A stretch of DNA of 64,000 nucleotides, from contig CAWJXA010000001.1 of NCBI GenBank assembly GCA_963846715.1, forward strand, positions 1-64,000. The letters run 5' to 3'. Shown here piece by piece: positions 35,703 to 44,670 of the stretch. Numbering within the stretch: the stretch's first letter is position 1; each line of letters opens with the position of its first letter. A model generated the notes under the pieces. That model searched no databases and had not been told where the DNA came from. It worked only from the letters and a program-made list of their open reading frames with translations. The DNA is from Bog-257 sp963846715 (GTDB lineage: Bacteria; Acidobacteriota; Terriglobia; Terriglobales; Acidobacteriaceae). Made by a program: the position numbers and the translations under genes.

Positions 35703-35855
35703 ACTCTGGACTCCAGCACATCGGCTGCCCGGAGGACCTCGTCTGACGGGACCAGTCCGGTGTGCTCAGCCGGCGAAGGTACGTCCCCCAGCGCGATGCA
35801 ACTGCGGTGACCTTTCTTCAACCCGGTCCTCACGGCGAAGTTAATGTCGATTCCC

Positions 35856-35861
35856 TATAAT
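35856..35861 (+). promoter_or_regulatory. -10 box before the ThiF-like gene
   Basis: TATAAT, 27 bases before the GTG at 35888, in the divergent region between the Omp85 gene and the ThiF-like gene. A matching -35 was not seen. Confidence 0.4.
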
Positions 35862-35887
35862 AAACAAGGAAGCCTTCCCGGGAGCAG

Positions 35888-36913
35888 GTGCGGTTGTTGG
35901 AATTCGCCGAACGTTATTCTCGACAAGTCCTGTTTCCCCCTATCGGGGCCGAAGGGCAGAAGAAACTCTCGGCGGCACGTATAACGATTGTCGGATGTGG
36001 AGCAACCGGCTCGGCACTGGCTTCCCTGCTCTCACGGAGCGGTATAGGCAACCTGCGAATCATCGACCGCGACTACGTCGAGCCCAGCAACCTGCAACGG
36101 CAGGTATTGTTTGACGAAGCCGACGCGGCCGAGTCGTTGCCTAAAGCCATCGCTGCGGCCCGCAAAATCAAAGGTTTCAACTCGGAAATTACAGTCGATC
36201 CGCAAGTGGCAGATCTGACGCCCGCCAATGCGGAAGAGTTGCTAGGCGGTGTTGATCTTATCCTCGACGGTACCGACAATTTCGAGACACGTTACCTGAT
36301 CAACGACTTTGCTGTCAGCAAGAGCTTACCTTGGATCTACGCCGCCGCCGTGGCAAGCTATGCGGTTACCATGACGATTCTTCCTGGCGAGACTGCGTGC
36401 CTGGCCTGTATCTTTCCTGGTTCCCCCCGCGGCATGGTCGAAACCTGCGACACTTCCGGCATCCTGAATCCAGCTGTGAACTTTGTGGCGTCCGTGGCTG
36501 CGACCGAAGTGTTAAAGCTGGTAGTCGGCGCGCGAGACAAGATTCGCCGCACTTTGTTGTCTTACGACGTCTGGAGCAATGATTTCGCCGAAATCAAGAC
36601 TGCCAAGCCTCGTTCAGGCTGCCGGGCATGCGGCCAGCATGACTTCGTCCATCTCGCCGGCGAGGGACGGCCGCACATCACGCTATGCGGGAGAAATTCC
36701 GTTCAGATTCACGAAAAGCAGCGGCCCATTGACTTCGACGAACTCGCTCGCCGGCTGATTCCTCACGGGACGGTACGATACAGCGAGTTTATTCTGAAGT
36801 TCTGCCGCGAGCCCTACGAGCTGACACTGTTCCCCGATGGCCGGGCCATCATCAGAGGCACCACGGACACCTCAGTCGCGCGTAGTTTGTACGCTAGGTA
36901 TATCGGCTCCTGA
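35888..36913 (+). CDS. ThiF/MoeB/HesA-family adenylyltransferase
   Basis: E1-like enzymes adenylate the C-terminus of small sulfur-carrier proteins such as MoaD or ThiS. The 341-residue protein opens RYSRQVLFPPIGAEGQKKL and has the nucleotide loop IVGCGATGSALASLLSRSG (about 35-52), IIDRDYVEPSNLQRQ, and the DGTDNFETRYLIND stretch. Two Cys pairs (CLAC and CRAC) would bind structural zinc as in MoeB. A C-terminal 60-residue extension (PIDFDELARRLIPHG onward) replaces a rhodanese domain. Start GTG 35888 follows GGGAG. No carrier protein gene is adjacent, so thiamine versus molybdopterin use cannot be decided. Confidence 0.85.
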   Translation: MRLLEFAERYSRQVLFPPIGAEGQKKLSAARITIVGCGATGSALASLLSRSGIGNLRIIDRDYVEPSNLQRQVLFDEADAAESLPKAIAAARKIKGFNSEITVDPQVADLTPANAEELLGGVDLILDGTDNFETRYLINDFAVSKSLPWIYAAAVASYAVTMTILPGETACLACIFPGSPRGMVETCDTSGILNPAVNFVASVAATEVLKLVVGARDKIRRTLLSYDVWSNDFAEIKTAKPRSGCRACGQHDFVHLAGEGRPHITLCGRNSVQIHEKQRPIDFDELARRLIPHGTVRYSEFILKFCREPYELTLFPDGRAIIRGTTDTSVARSLYARYIGS

Positions 36914-37019
36914 TGCAGCTCTGACTTCGCTCTGAACGGTCTCATCTTTTCCCGGCCCTAGCTAGGTGCTCGGTGCTTCTTCTGTTATCTTTTCCTTCAC
37001 GTCTCCCGAGGCCTATCGA

Positions 37020-38403
37020 ATGTCCGTTTCTGAAGTGCTGGTCGATACCCGCCCACAGCCGAGCAAGTCGTATCGCTGGTTAGTGCTGATCTTCGTCAGC
37101 CTGGCCATGTTCGGTAATTACTACATTTACGACAGCATCAACCCGCTGGAGCGAATCTTCCTCCAGCAGTTGGGTTACTCCGCTTCCATGTTCGGTTGGC
37201 TGAATGCCAGCTACAGCGTGGCGGCGGTGGCAACGCTGTTGATAGGCGGCATTCTCATTGATCGGTTCGGGATCAAGAAGTCGCTACTGTTTTTCTCAGG
37301 GCTGATTCTTCTCGGCGCTTTGCTGACGTCACTCAAGGGCAACTTCTATCTCATGGTAGCCGGCCGCGCCGTGGTTGGACTGGGCGCTGAATCGCAGATC
37401 GTGGCGGTCACGACTGCTCTGGCACGATGGTTCAAGGGCAAGGAACTTAGCTTCGCTTTCGGCATCAACCTCACGATTGCCCGAATCGCCTCCATCGCAG
37501 CGGACAACTCGCCGACGTGGGCAAAGTTCGCGTTCTTTCCCAACGGCGTGAATTCCCTGCCTAGCTGGCACCGTCCTCTGGTCCTCGCCGTGGTTGTCGG
37601 TTCGACGGCCGTGATCGGGGCCTTGATTTATTGGGCGCTTGAAACCTACGCCGAGACACGCTACCACTTGGGAAAGTCTGGTGAACCCGACAAGTTCAGT
37701 TTCCGCGAAGGACTGAAATTCAACCCTTCGTACTGGTACATGGTCGCGTTATGTTTCACGTTCTACTCTGGGATCTTTCCCTTCCGTACGTTTGCCATCG
37801 ACCTGTTCACGAGCAAATTCCTCTCCCAGATGGGCGCAGCGGCAACGTCGACCGCAGCCTTTGCTTCAGCTCAGCAACAAGCTGGCTGGCTGAACAGTTT
37901 GCTTCCTTTTTCCGCCATGATCGCCACGCCACTGTTTGGTTTGCTGGCTGACCGAATCGGCAAGCGTGCCACGTTCATGGTTGTAGGGTCGTTCCTGATG
38001 ATGCCGGTGTACCTGATGATTGCCTACAGCAGCATTTCCTTGCTGGTCCCGGTGTCGCTGATGGGAATTGCCTTCTCGTTGATTCCCGCAGTGATGTGGC
38101 CTTGCGTCGCCTACATCGTGGATGAGAGGCGACTGGGCACCGCTTATGCGCTGATGAGCTTGTTACAACAGATCGGTTTCTTTATCTTCAACCTCGCCAT
38201 CGGAAAGGCCAACGATATAAGCCACGCCGGGCCCACCAATTTCCCACGGCTACGCGCTGGGCATGGAGATCTTCTCGGTCCTCGGATTCCTGGCATTGTT
38301 CTTTGCTTTTCTGTTGCGGCAGCGGGAGACCGGGCCGCGACGGCCACGGTCTGGAGACCATCACTACGCATTCGCAAGCGTAATGTCTGTGACTCGAAGG
38401 TGA
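37020..38403 (+). CDS. MFS transporter, with a probable one-base frameshift near the 3' end
   Basis: ATG 37020 (MSVSEVLVDTRP) follows GAGG; an in-frame start at 36966 is less likely. About 12 helices are visible, with MFS loops such as GGILIDRFGIKKSL after helix 2 and LADRIGKRATF in the second half. A charged central loop is present (RYHLGKSGEPDKFSFREG). At 38243-38245 the frame leaves the family: removing one C of CCC gives TNFHGYALGMEIFSVLGFLA, a last helix and a stop at 38401-38403. As read literally the frame runs on to 38606 with no membrane character. The substrate is unknown. Confidence 0.83.
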
Positions 38404-38493
38404 AGGTGCCGAGGTTGGATGGGGGACTTTTCGCATCCAGCCCCACGCCCCTTCCACGACGTCATCACGAACTTCGGTTAGCCTCGACGAACC

Positions 38494-39060
38494 TCAGGCC
38501 GTCATTGCCGGTCGCGAAACTCGATAAAGCTGCCAGACAAACGCGCCCAAACCGAAGCAAATCACCCCGAAGTGGATCCACCCTCCCAGATACGGGATGT
38601 ACCTGACGATGGTGAGGATCAACAGGCCCACCAAGAGCCTTAGCAACCAATCGCCCGTCGTGGCCGCGGTTGGTTTCACAAGCGCTTGTCCAAGGAATGC
38701 TCCAACCCAAATTTTCGTGAGGTAAATCGCAGGCAGATACAGCGCGAGCAAGATGAGCGCGGCGGGAAGGCCAACCAGCGTGATAGCGGCCAAAATGATG
38801 GCCACAGGCACGCCCACCAGGACCGCAATCCCAAGTCCGAAGCTGCGCCAACCGGCAGCCACCGCCTGAGTGCTGGCATGGACGAAGCCGGGAAACAAGA
38901 TTAGCGCCAACCATCCGACCAGCATGGCGCCAGCGAGCCAAACAGCTTGGTAGAAATAGAACCTGGGGCGCGCGAAATGGCTCTCCCGGACACGCAATTG
39001 GATGTCACGCGTGCCCCCAATCGTCGGCGCCGTCGGCGATGTGTACTTTTTCCAACTCAT
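38494..39060 (-). CDS. C-terminal membrane part of a zf-HC2/bactofilin-like protein (frameshifted)
   Basis: The frame begins MSWKKYTSPTAPTIGGTRDI. The first 11 residues are shadow coding of the upstream gene; true homology seems to start at TIGGTRDIQLRVRESH, which continues the beta-repeat of the bactofilin-like domain. Four to five membrane helices follow (for example AVWLAGAMLVGWLALILFPG). Removing one base near 39020-39036 joins ADGA-TIGGTRDI and makes one protein of about 535 residues with the gene at 39005-40111. As two separate genes they would overlap by 56 bases, which is unusual. Confidence 0.65.
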   Translation of the reverse strand: MSWKKYTSPTAPTIGGTRDIQLRVRESHFARPRFYFYQAVWLAGAMLVGWLALILFPGFVHASTQAVAAGWRSFGLGIAVLVGVPVAIILAAITLVGLPAALILLALYLPAIYLTKIWVGAFLGQALVKPTAATTGDWLLRLLVGLLILTIVRYIPYLGGWIHFGVICFGLGAFVWQLYRVSRPAMTA

Positions 39061-40111
39061 GCACGCGAACGCTTAGGTTGCCGCCGATTCGGGCCGTGTT
39101 AGTCAGGGTCAGGCTATCTCCCGTCATGGTCAGTTCCCGGCCGACGCTGCCGCTGACGTCGGTATTGCCGGCGAAGATAGTCGCGCTTCGCTTCACCTCG
39201 CCCTCGAGGCTGACGTCGCCGGCGGCGACCATCACACCTTCGCCCACCCGGCCCCGGTCATTCAGATGCAACGATTGCATCGCCCCGTAGATGCTATGGC
39301 CCAATTGCCCATCCAGGTCGAGCGAGTTCGAAAAATCGTAGATGTTGCCTTCCACCGTTCCGCTCACAACGGTTCTCTTGGCAAAACTCACCAGGTCGCC
39401 CTTGACGGTGCCGCGCACTTCCACAGACTGGCCGAAAGCCAGCAAGTCGCCATTGATCACCCCTTCCACGCGGATGGTGTTACCGGTGGCTAAAAGGGTG
39501 TCGTCAATCGTCTGGTTCGCCCCCACCGTGACGAAATCACTATGGCGGCTCTCCAGCGCCAAGCCAGGCAAGGAGAACGCCAGCAGAATGATCAGCACAC
39601 GAAGTCCGGATTGCTGTAAGCGCCGCCGGCGTCCCAGCAGTAGCGCGCTGCCGCCCAGCAGCAACATCAAAAAGAGTCCTCCGACAACATCGGCATAATC
39701 AGATAGCATGGCAGTACCTCCGTGTGCAAAGTAGTAAGAAACGTTGAAGATCAAATTGGTGCTGCCGCTCAAGCTGAAGGGATTCAACCACTGCAGCGCT
39801 TCGGGGACGCTTAGCCCATTGATCCACGGGACAACCATCGACCCTAGCACCAGTACCGCAGCCACCACCGCCAGGTCACTCCACGCCAAAGACCACGGCA
39901 AACGGGAGTACCGCTCCGGAATGGCTACTTCTTCCGGAAGCTCTTGCAGGCTGTCGGTCAGAACCCGGTTCTCAGCTCGTAGTGCATCCAACAGTTGCCG
40001 GCATCGTCGGCAGGTCGCCAGGTGATCGCGCAGGTGCCGCGCTTCTTCTACCGGCAGTTCGCCGTCCACGAAGATAGAAATGACCTGCTCGGAATAACAT
40101 TCCATGCTCAC
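39005..40111 (-). CDS. Anti-sigma-like zf-HC2 protein fused to a polymer-forming (bactofilin-like) domain
   Basis: The first 45 residues are a zinc-finger anti-sigma module (HLRDHLATCRRCRQLLDAL, with a preceding Cys). One helix near 75-95 and two more (about 120-160) anchor it in the membrane. From about 190 a beta-helical bactofilin-like repeat runs to the end (VEGVINGDLLAFGQSVEVRG, VSGTVEGNIYDFSN). Its ATG overlaps the ECF sigma gene by four bases, so it is probably the cognate anti-sigma factor with an extracytoplasmic or envelope-sensing repeat domain. The C-terminus continues in another frame (38494-39060). Confidence 0.8.
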   Translation of the reverse strand: MSMECYSEQVISIFVDGELPVEEARHLRDHLATCRRCRQLLDALRAENRVLTDSLQELPEEVAIPERYSRLPWSLAWSDLAVVAAVLVLGSMVVPWINGLSVPEALQWLNPFSLSGSTNLIFNVSYYFAHGGTAMLSDYADVVGGLFLMLLLGGSALLLGRRRRLQQSGLRVLIILLAFSLPGLALESRHSDFVTVGANQTIDDTLLATGNTIRVEGVINGDLLAFGQSVEVRGTVKGDLVSFAKRTVVSGTVEGNIYDFSNSLDLDGQLGHSIYGAMQSLHLNDRGRVGEGVMVAAGDVSLEGEVKRSATIFAGNTDVSGSVGRELTMTGDSLTLTNTARIGGNLSVRVHELEKVHIADGADDWGHA

Positions 40112-40731
40112 TTGCTCCTGTGGCCCATTTTCCGGCGCAACTCCTGCTTCGCCCGAAATATCAACGCGGCGACGTAGTTTCTCTGCAAGCCCAGCTGCTG
40201 TGCGATTTCGTCATAACTCAGCTCGCTGTAATAGCGCAGGACCAGCGGTAGCCGATAATTCTCCGGCAAGGCCGCAATGGCGTCTCGCACCTGCGACCTT
40301 TCTTCCCGGCTGATAGCGGCACTTAGCGGCGACGGCTCCGAACCGACTGCCTCGACAACCGCGACACTCTCGTCGCCTTCCACGATCACCTGGCGCCCGC
40401 GCTTCTGGCGCCTCAAAACGTCAATACACTGGTTACCAGTCACCCGCAACAGCCACGCAGCGAACGGCGTCGAACCGTCATAGCTCTCAATAGAACGCTG
40501 AAGCTTGAGGAAGACTTCACCGGTGGCGTCTTCCGCGCTCTCGCGTGAGTCCAGCATGTACCGGCACAAGCCGAATACGCGCCGGACATAGAAGCGATAG
40601 ATCTCCCCCAGGGCCTCGACATCATGGCCTTGTGCCCGCTCGATTAGGCCCTGTAGATCCCGCTCCTCCATTTGCGTCGCCTTGCCCTCGCGGGACTGCG
40701 GTTCTTTCGCCTTGTTTCTATTGACGTCCAT
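40108..40731 (-). CDS. ECF-type sigma-70 family factor
   Basis: The 207-residue protein has region 2 (RVFGLCRYMLDSRESAEDATGEVFLKLQ) and region 4 (IAALPENYRLPLVLRYYSELSYDEIAQQLGL with helix-turn-helix), and lacks region 3, as ECF factors do. ATG 40731 is the longest start; MEERD at 40671 with AAGG upstream is also possible. It overlaps its downstream anti-sigma partner by four bases. It is divergent from a second ECF sigma gene at 40916. Confidence 0.9.
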   Translation of the reverse strand: MDVNRNKAKEPQSREGKATQMEERDLQGLIERAQGHDVEALGEIYRFYVRRVFGLCRYMLDSRESAEDATGEVFLKLQRSIESYDGSTPFAAWLLRVTGNQCIDVLRRQKRGRQVIVEGDESVAVVEAVGSEPSPLSAAISREERSQVRDAIAALPENYRLPLVLRYYSELSYDEIAQQLGLQRNYVAALIFRAKQELRRKMGHRSK

Positions 40732-40915
40732 AAAGCAATACGCTGCGGATCAAACAAAGTTACACGGATTTTAGGGATGGTAGGAGCTTGAGGGCTGGCG
40801 CCTCGCACCTTGCGCGGGAAGTCGCGCGATGCTCTAATGTCTGTCACCGCGGATGCCAGGCAACGAAGTGCCACGCTGCTTGCATCGAATGTGCCAGTAG
40901 AACGAGTACAACAAT

Positions 40916-41521
40916 TTGACGACCGCCAAGAAAATTCTAGCTAACGGCATCTCTGAGCAAGAAGCGATCGATCGCGCCAAACTGGGCGATGCCGAGTGCT
41001 TCGAAGCTCTATACGGTCTGCACAAGCGGCGGGTGTATTCGCTTTGCTTGCGCATGGTCGGCAACACGGCAGAAGCGGAGGACCTGACCCAGGAGGCTTT
41101 CCTTCAGCTCTACCGCAAAATCGCGACCTTTCGCGGCGAGTCGGCGTTTTCGACCTGGCTGCATCGCCTGTCGGTGAATGTGGTGCTTATGCATCTACGC
41201 AAAAAGGGATTACCCGAAGTCTCGCTGGAGGAAACCTTGGAGCCGCAGCAGGAAGATGGCCCGAAGAGAGACATTGGGGCCCGCGACAATGTGCTCGCCG
41301 GATCTATTGACCGCGTAAACCTGGAACGTTCCATCGAGAGTTTGCCACCGGGATACCGCATCATCTTTGTCTTGCATGATGTGGAGGGTTACGAACACAA
41401 TGAGATTGCGGAGATGATGGGTTGTTCTATCGGCAATAGCAAGTCCCAGTTGCATAAAGCGCGCATGAAGTTGCGTGACCTTCTGAAGCTAAGTCAGGCC
41501 GAGAGGAAGGCAAAACGTTAG
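40916..41521 (+). CDS. ECF-type sigma factor (RpoE-like)
   Basis: The 201-residue protein has region 2 (RVYSLCLRMVGNTAEAEDLTQEAFLQLYRK), the FSTWLHRLSVNVVLMHLRK core-binding helix, and region 4 (SLPPGYRIIFVLHDVEGYEHNEIAEMMG). The start is TTG 40916; no ATG lies near the N-terminus, so this start is likely but lacks a strong ribosome site. The next gene is its anti-sigma factor, 132 bases on. The cfa-like gene then follows. Confidence 0.9.
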   Translation: MTTAKKILANGISEQEAIDRAKLGDAECFEALYGLHKRRVYSLCLRMVGNTAEAEDLTQEAFLQLYRKIATFRGESAFSTWLHRLSVNVVLMHLRKKGLPEVSLEETLEPQQEDGPKRDIGARDNVLAGSIDRVNLERSIESLPPGYRIIFVLHDVEGYEHNEIAEMMGCSIGNSKSQLHKARMKLRDLLKLSQAERKAKR

Positions 41522-41653
41522 GTGATTGGAAGAGGCATCTCCAAGAGAGATGCGGGGAATCGTAGAGTACAGGTCCTGTTGTTTGAGTGAGAGCTTCCGG
41601 AGAGAAGACGAAGGATGGGACCCATTTACCCGGATCCCCGGGGGAGAAGATGA

Positions 41654-41896
41654 ATGACGTGTGCGGAGTTTCAAAAGGTACTGCCTTATATCATTGACGG
41701 AGGGGGCAGCGCGGAAGAGCAGCAGCACCTGGCCACCTGTCATGTCTGCTCCGATCTGGTAGCCGACCTGCGTTATATCGCAGAGGCCGCAAAGCTGTTA
41801 GTTCCCATGGAAGACCCCAGTCCCAAGGTATGGACCGGCATACAGGAATCGCTGGAACGCGAGGGCACGGTAAAGCCTGCCCGCAAACATGTTTAG
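41654..41896 (+). CDS. Small zf-HC2 anti-sigma factor
   Basis: The 80-residue protein has the zinc-binding pattern MTCAEF...HLATCHVCSDLV (His-x3-Cys-x2-Cys with an upstream Cys), as in ZAS anti-sigma factors such as RsrA and ChrR. It has no membrane helix, so it would act in the cytoplasm. It ends after a short helical tail, without a cupin domain like that of ChrR. ATG 41654 follows GGGGAGAAG. It is the presumed partner of the sigma factor at 40916. Confidence 0.8.
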   Translation: MTCAEFQKVLPYIIDGGGSAEEQQHLATCHVCSDLVADLRYIAEAAKLLVPMEDPSPKVWTGIQESLEREGTVKPARKHV

Positions 41897-41985
41897 GCCA
41901 CTTCCAACCGGCATGGCTTCCAGGGTTGATTAAAGCCGCTCTTGGCGCACGCCCCGCAGCCCAGAGCTAGTCCGTGGTCCATTAT

Positions 41986-42016
41986 TTGAAATTCTCCCCC
42001 CTCCGGAGCCTATAAT
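41986..42016 (+). promoter_or_regulatory. Promoter-like sequence upstream of the cfa-like gene
   Basis: TTGAAA (41986-41991) and TATAAT (42011-42016) with a 19-base spacer, 230 bases before the cfa start. The long leader (42017-42247) contains no recognised RNA element. The rest of the 41897-42247 gap shows nothing else. Confidence 0.45.
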
Positions 42017-42247
42017 TTTTTAGTGACGTGAGTCGACGAACCGATGTTAGTATTTCAGAACTTCGGCTCACTGCGATGAGTTTCGTTGCTCGAGGCAGAA
42101 CCGTGTCAATAGTAGCCCCGTTGCTCGTCGACCGCTTCGTTGTTCCTATGGTTCGGCCGCTCGACGTGGCTACAGTTGGTCCCCCTCGCTTAACTTTTCT
42201 CATCCAACCATTGGCAGGAATTCAACCCTCGGGCTGTTACGGTATGA

Positions 42248-43519
42248 ATGGAGGATACTGTGACGCTGAATAATGCCTCCTGGCTCGATCGTTCCCTGGT
42301 AAAGGCGGTTCGCAGGGCCCTGGGAACGGCACCCGTCTCTCTGTCACTTCCGTGCGTCGAGAACCTACCCGACACCACTCGCCCACCGATCGGCGCCATT
42401 CGCATAGCTAACCGCGCGACCCTGGCCGGACTGGTAATGAACCCGGAAGTCGTTTTCGGGGACGCCTATTCCGACGGCCGAATTCAAATCGATGGCGATC
42501 TGGTCCCGCTCCTGGAGTCCGTTTACGAGTGCTCCCATGTGGTGCGGAACTGGTCCTGGCGACTCATGTCAAAGTGGCTAGCCTGGGCGCAGCGGAATAC
42601 GCGCTATGGTTCGTCGAAGAACATTCATCATCATTACGACCTGCCGACGGAGTTCTATCGACTGTGGCTGGACGAGCAAATGCTCTACACCTGTGCCTAC
42701 TTCCCTAGCGAAGACGTCTCTCTTGAAGAGGCCCAGGAAGCCAAGATGGATTTGGTGTGCCGGAAGTTGTGGCTACGGCCGGGCGAGACGGTGGTGGAAG
42801 CCGGATGCGGTTGGGGTGCACTCGCCATGTACATGGCCGAACACTACGGAGTAACGGTGAGGGCTTTCAATATCTCCCATGAACAAATTCGTGTGGCTCG
42901 CGAGGTGGCTGCGCAGAAGGGTCTCTCCTCGAGGGTGGAATTTGTGGAAGATGATTACCGCAATATCACCGGCCACTACGACGCGTTTGTCTCGGTCGGA
43001 ATGTTGGAGCACGTTGGCTTGAAGCATTATCCCGAGTTCGGCCGGGTAATCCGACGGACGATCGGCGACCAGGGCCGGGGACTGTTGCATTTCATCGGTC
43101 GGTGCCGCAGCCTGCCTCTCAGTGTCTGGATACGTAAGCGCATATTCCCCGGTGGTTATGCGCCGACCCTGCGCGAATCCATGAATGTCCTGGAGCCGCA
43201 GTCTTATTACGTACTCGATGTTGAAGATCTTCGACCCCATTATGCCCGAACTATTGAACATTGGCTGAGCAGATTCGAGCGCGCCTATGACAGCGTCGTG
43301 CGTATGCAAGGAGAAGATTTCGCCCGCATGTGGCGGCTGTACCTCGCCGGATCCATTGCGGCGTTTCGAGTGGGCACGCTGCAACTGTTCCAGGTCGTAT
43401 TTGCAGGGGACAAGTGTGCTGCCGTACCGGAGACTCGCATCCGCCTGTACACTAACATCAACCAGAACCAGGACCAGGACCGGGCAGACGACCCACTATG
43501 GACTCCTGCGATGTCTTAA
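42248..43519 (+). CDS. cfa: Cyclopropane-fatty-acyl-phospholipid synthase family protein
   Basis: These enzymes transfer a methylene or methyl group from S-adenosylmethionine to double bonds of membrane phospholipid chains. The 423-residue protein has the N-terminal lipid-binding region with FGDAYSDGRIQIDGDL, the active-site region HHHYDLPTEFYRLWLD followed by YTCAYF, and the SAM loop VEAGCGWGALAMYMA. DDYRNITGHYDAFVSVGMLEHVG and FPGGYAPTL follow. The C-terminus ends in a short Asn/Gln/Asp-rich tail that overlaps the next gene by 22 bases. The family also includes methyltransferases making branched or furan fatty acids, so the exact product is open. Confidence 0.88.
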   Translation: MEDTVTLNNASWLDRSLVKAVRRALGTAPVSLSLPCVENLPDTTRPPIGAIRIANRATLAGLVMNPEVVFGDAYSDGRIQIDGDLVPLLESVYECSHVVRNWSWRLMSKWLAWAQRNTRYGSSKNIHHHYDLPTEFYRLWLDEQMLYTCAYFPSEDVSLEEAQEAKMDLVCRKLWLRPGETVVEAGCGWGALAMYMAEHYGVTVRAFNISHEQIRVAREVAAQKGLSSRVEFVEDDYRNITGHYDAFVSVGMLEHVGLKHYPEFGRVIRRTIGDQGRGLLHFIGRCRSLPLSVWIRKRIFPGGYAPTLRESMNVLEPQSYYVLDVEDLRPHYARTIEHWLSRFERAYDSVVRMQGEDFARMWRLYLAGSIAAFRVGTLQLFQVVFAGDKCAAVPETRIRLYTNINQNQDQDRADDPLWTPAMS

Positions 43520-44650
43520 TTGTCGGTGGCGGCCCCGCGGGGTCGTCCTGCGCCTGGGGACTGCGGGAATCGGGACTCGACACTCTGTTGATCGACCGCA
43601 GCACCTTTCCTCGCAACAAACTCTGCGGCGGATGGATTACGCCGCTGGTGTTCGACGCGCTGGGAATTGATCCTGCCGACTATGTTTCGGGACGCATTCT
43701 ACAGCCGATCACTGGCTTTCGCTTGAGCTCTATCGAAGAGCCGCAAGTCGATATCTCCTACGGACGAACTATCAGCTACGGCATCCTGCGCAGTGAGTTT
43801 GACGAGTATCTACTGCGCCGCAGTGAAGCCCGCATTCGTGAAGGCGTCCCGTTTGACTCACTTGAGCGAACGGGAAATGGCTGGCTTGTCAATGGCGAGA
43901 TCAAGGCGCGACTAGTGATCGGCGCCGGTGGACACTTTTGTCCGGTCTCGCGCTTCCTGGGCAACAAAGCCTCCTTACCCTCGGTGGTCGCACGCGAAAT
44001 CGAGTTCGAGATGTCGCCGGCACAAGCAGCCAGGTGCAACATCGCCGGCGAGCTACCGGAGCTCTGCTTTTGTCGCGACATGAAAGGCTACGGATGGTGC
44101 TTTCGCAAGCAGAATGTTCTTACGGTCGGAATCGGTCGCACGGAAAATCACGGCCTCTCGCAACAGTGCGAGCAGTTTCTTGGCTTTCTCCAGCGAAGCC
44201 GGAATGTTGAGGTTCCGGGCAAAGGTATCCTGGGGCACGCCTACTGGCTTTTTGGACACTCCGAGCGAACCATCCTCGGTGACTCCATCCTATTGATCGG
44301 CGATGCCGCAGGCTTGGCCTATCCGGAAAGCGGAGAAGGAATCCGTCCGGCTATCGAGTCCGGCTTGATTGCGGCTTACAGCATCCTCGCTGCGCAGGGT
44401 GATTATAGCGCTGGCCGATTGGAGCTCTATCGCGAGCTTTTGAATGCCCGGTTGCAGCCCAAACAAAACGCATTCGAATCGCTCGCGCGAGTCATCCCGC
44501 AAACGTGCCCGCGAGATTTGCGGTCGAGCTCTGCTGAGGAACCGTTCCTTTTGCCGCAATATCGTCTGTGACCGATGGTTCTTGCGAATCGATGAGAAGC
44601 CGCTCGCGTTTGCTCCGGATGTCGCTTCGCCGGTTGTGGCAACCGCGTAG
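43498..44650 (+). CDS. Geranylgeranyl reductase-like FAD-dependent oxidoreductase, frameshifted near the 3' end
   Basis: The protein opens with the FAD dinucleotide loop VLIVGGGPAGSSCAWGLRESG, then NKLCGGWITP (the CGG motif of the geranylgeranyl reductase family) and LLIGDAAGLAYPESGEGIRPAI. Read literally the frame stops at 44571 (357 residues). Removing one C of CCC at 44496-44498 instead gives KRAREICGRALLRNRSF and DRWFLRIDEKPL to a stop at 44650, a C-terminus typical of the family. The gene overlaps cfa by 22 bases and is surely translated with it. It may reduce or oxidise the same lipid chains; this is inference. Confidence 0.85.
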
Positions 44651-44670
44651 CTGTAGGAACGATCGACTAT

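Noticed and set aside
38404..38606. C-terminal 67 residues of the MFS frame as read
   Set aside because: They follow a frameshift, have no membrane character and overlap the opposite-strand gene. The repaired frame ends at 38403.
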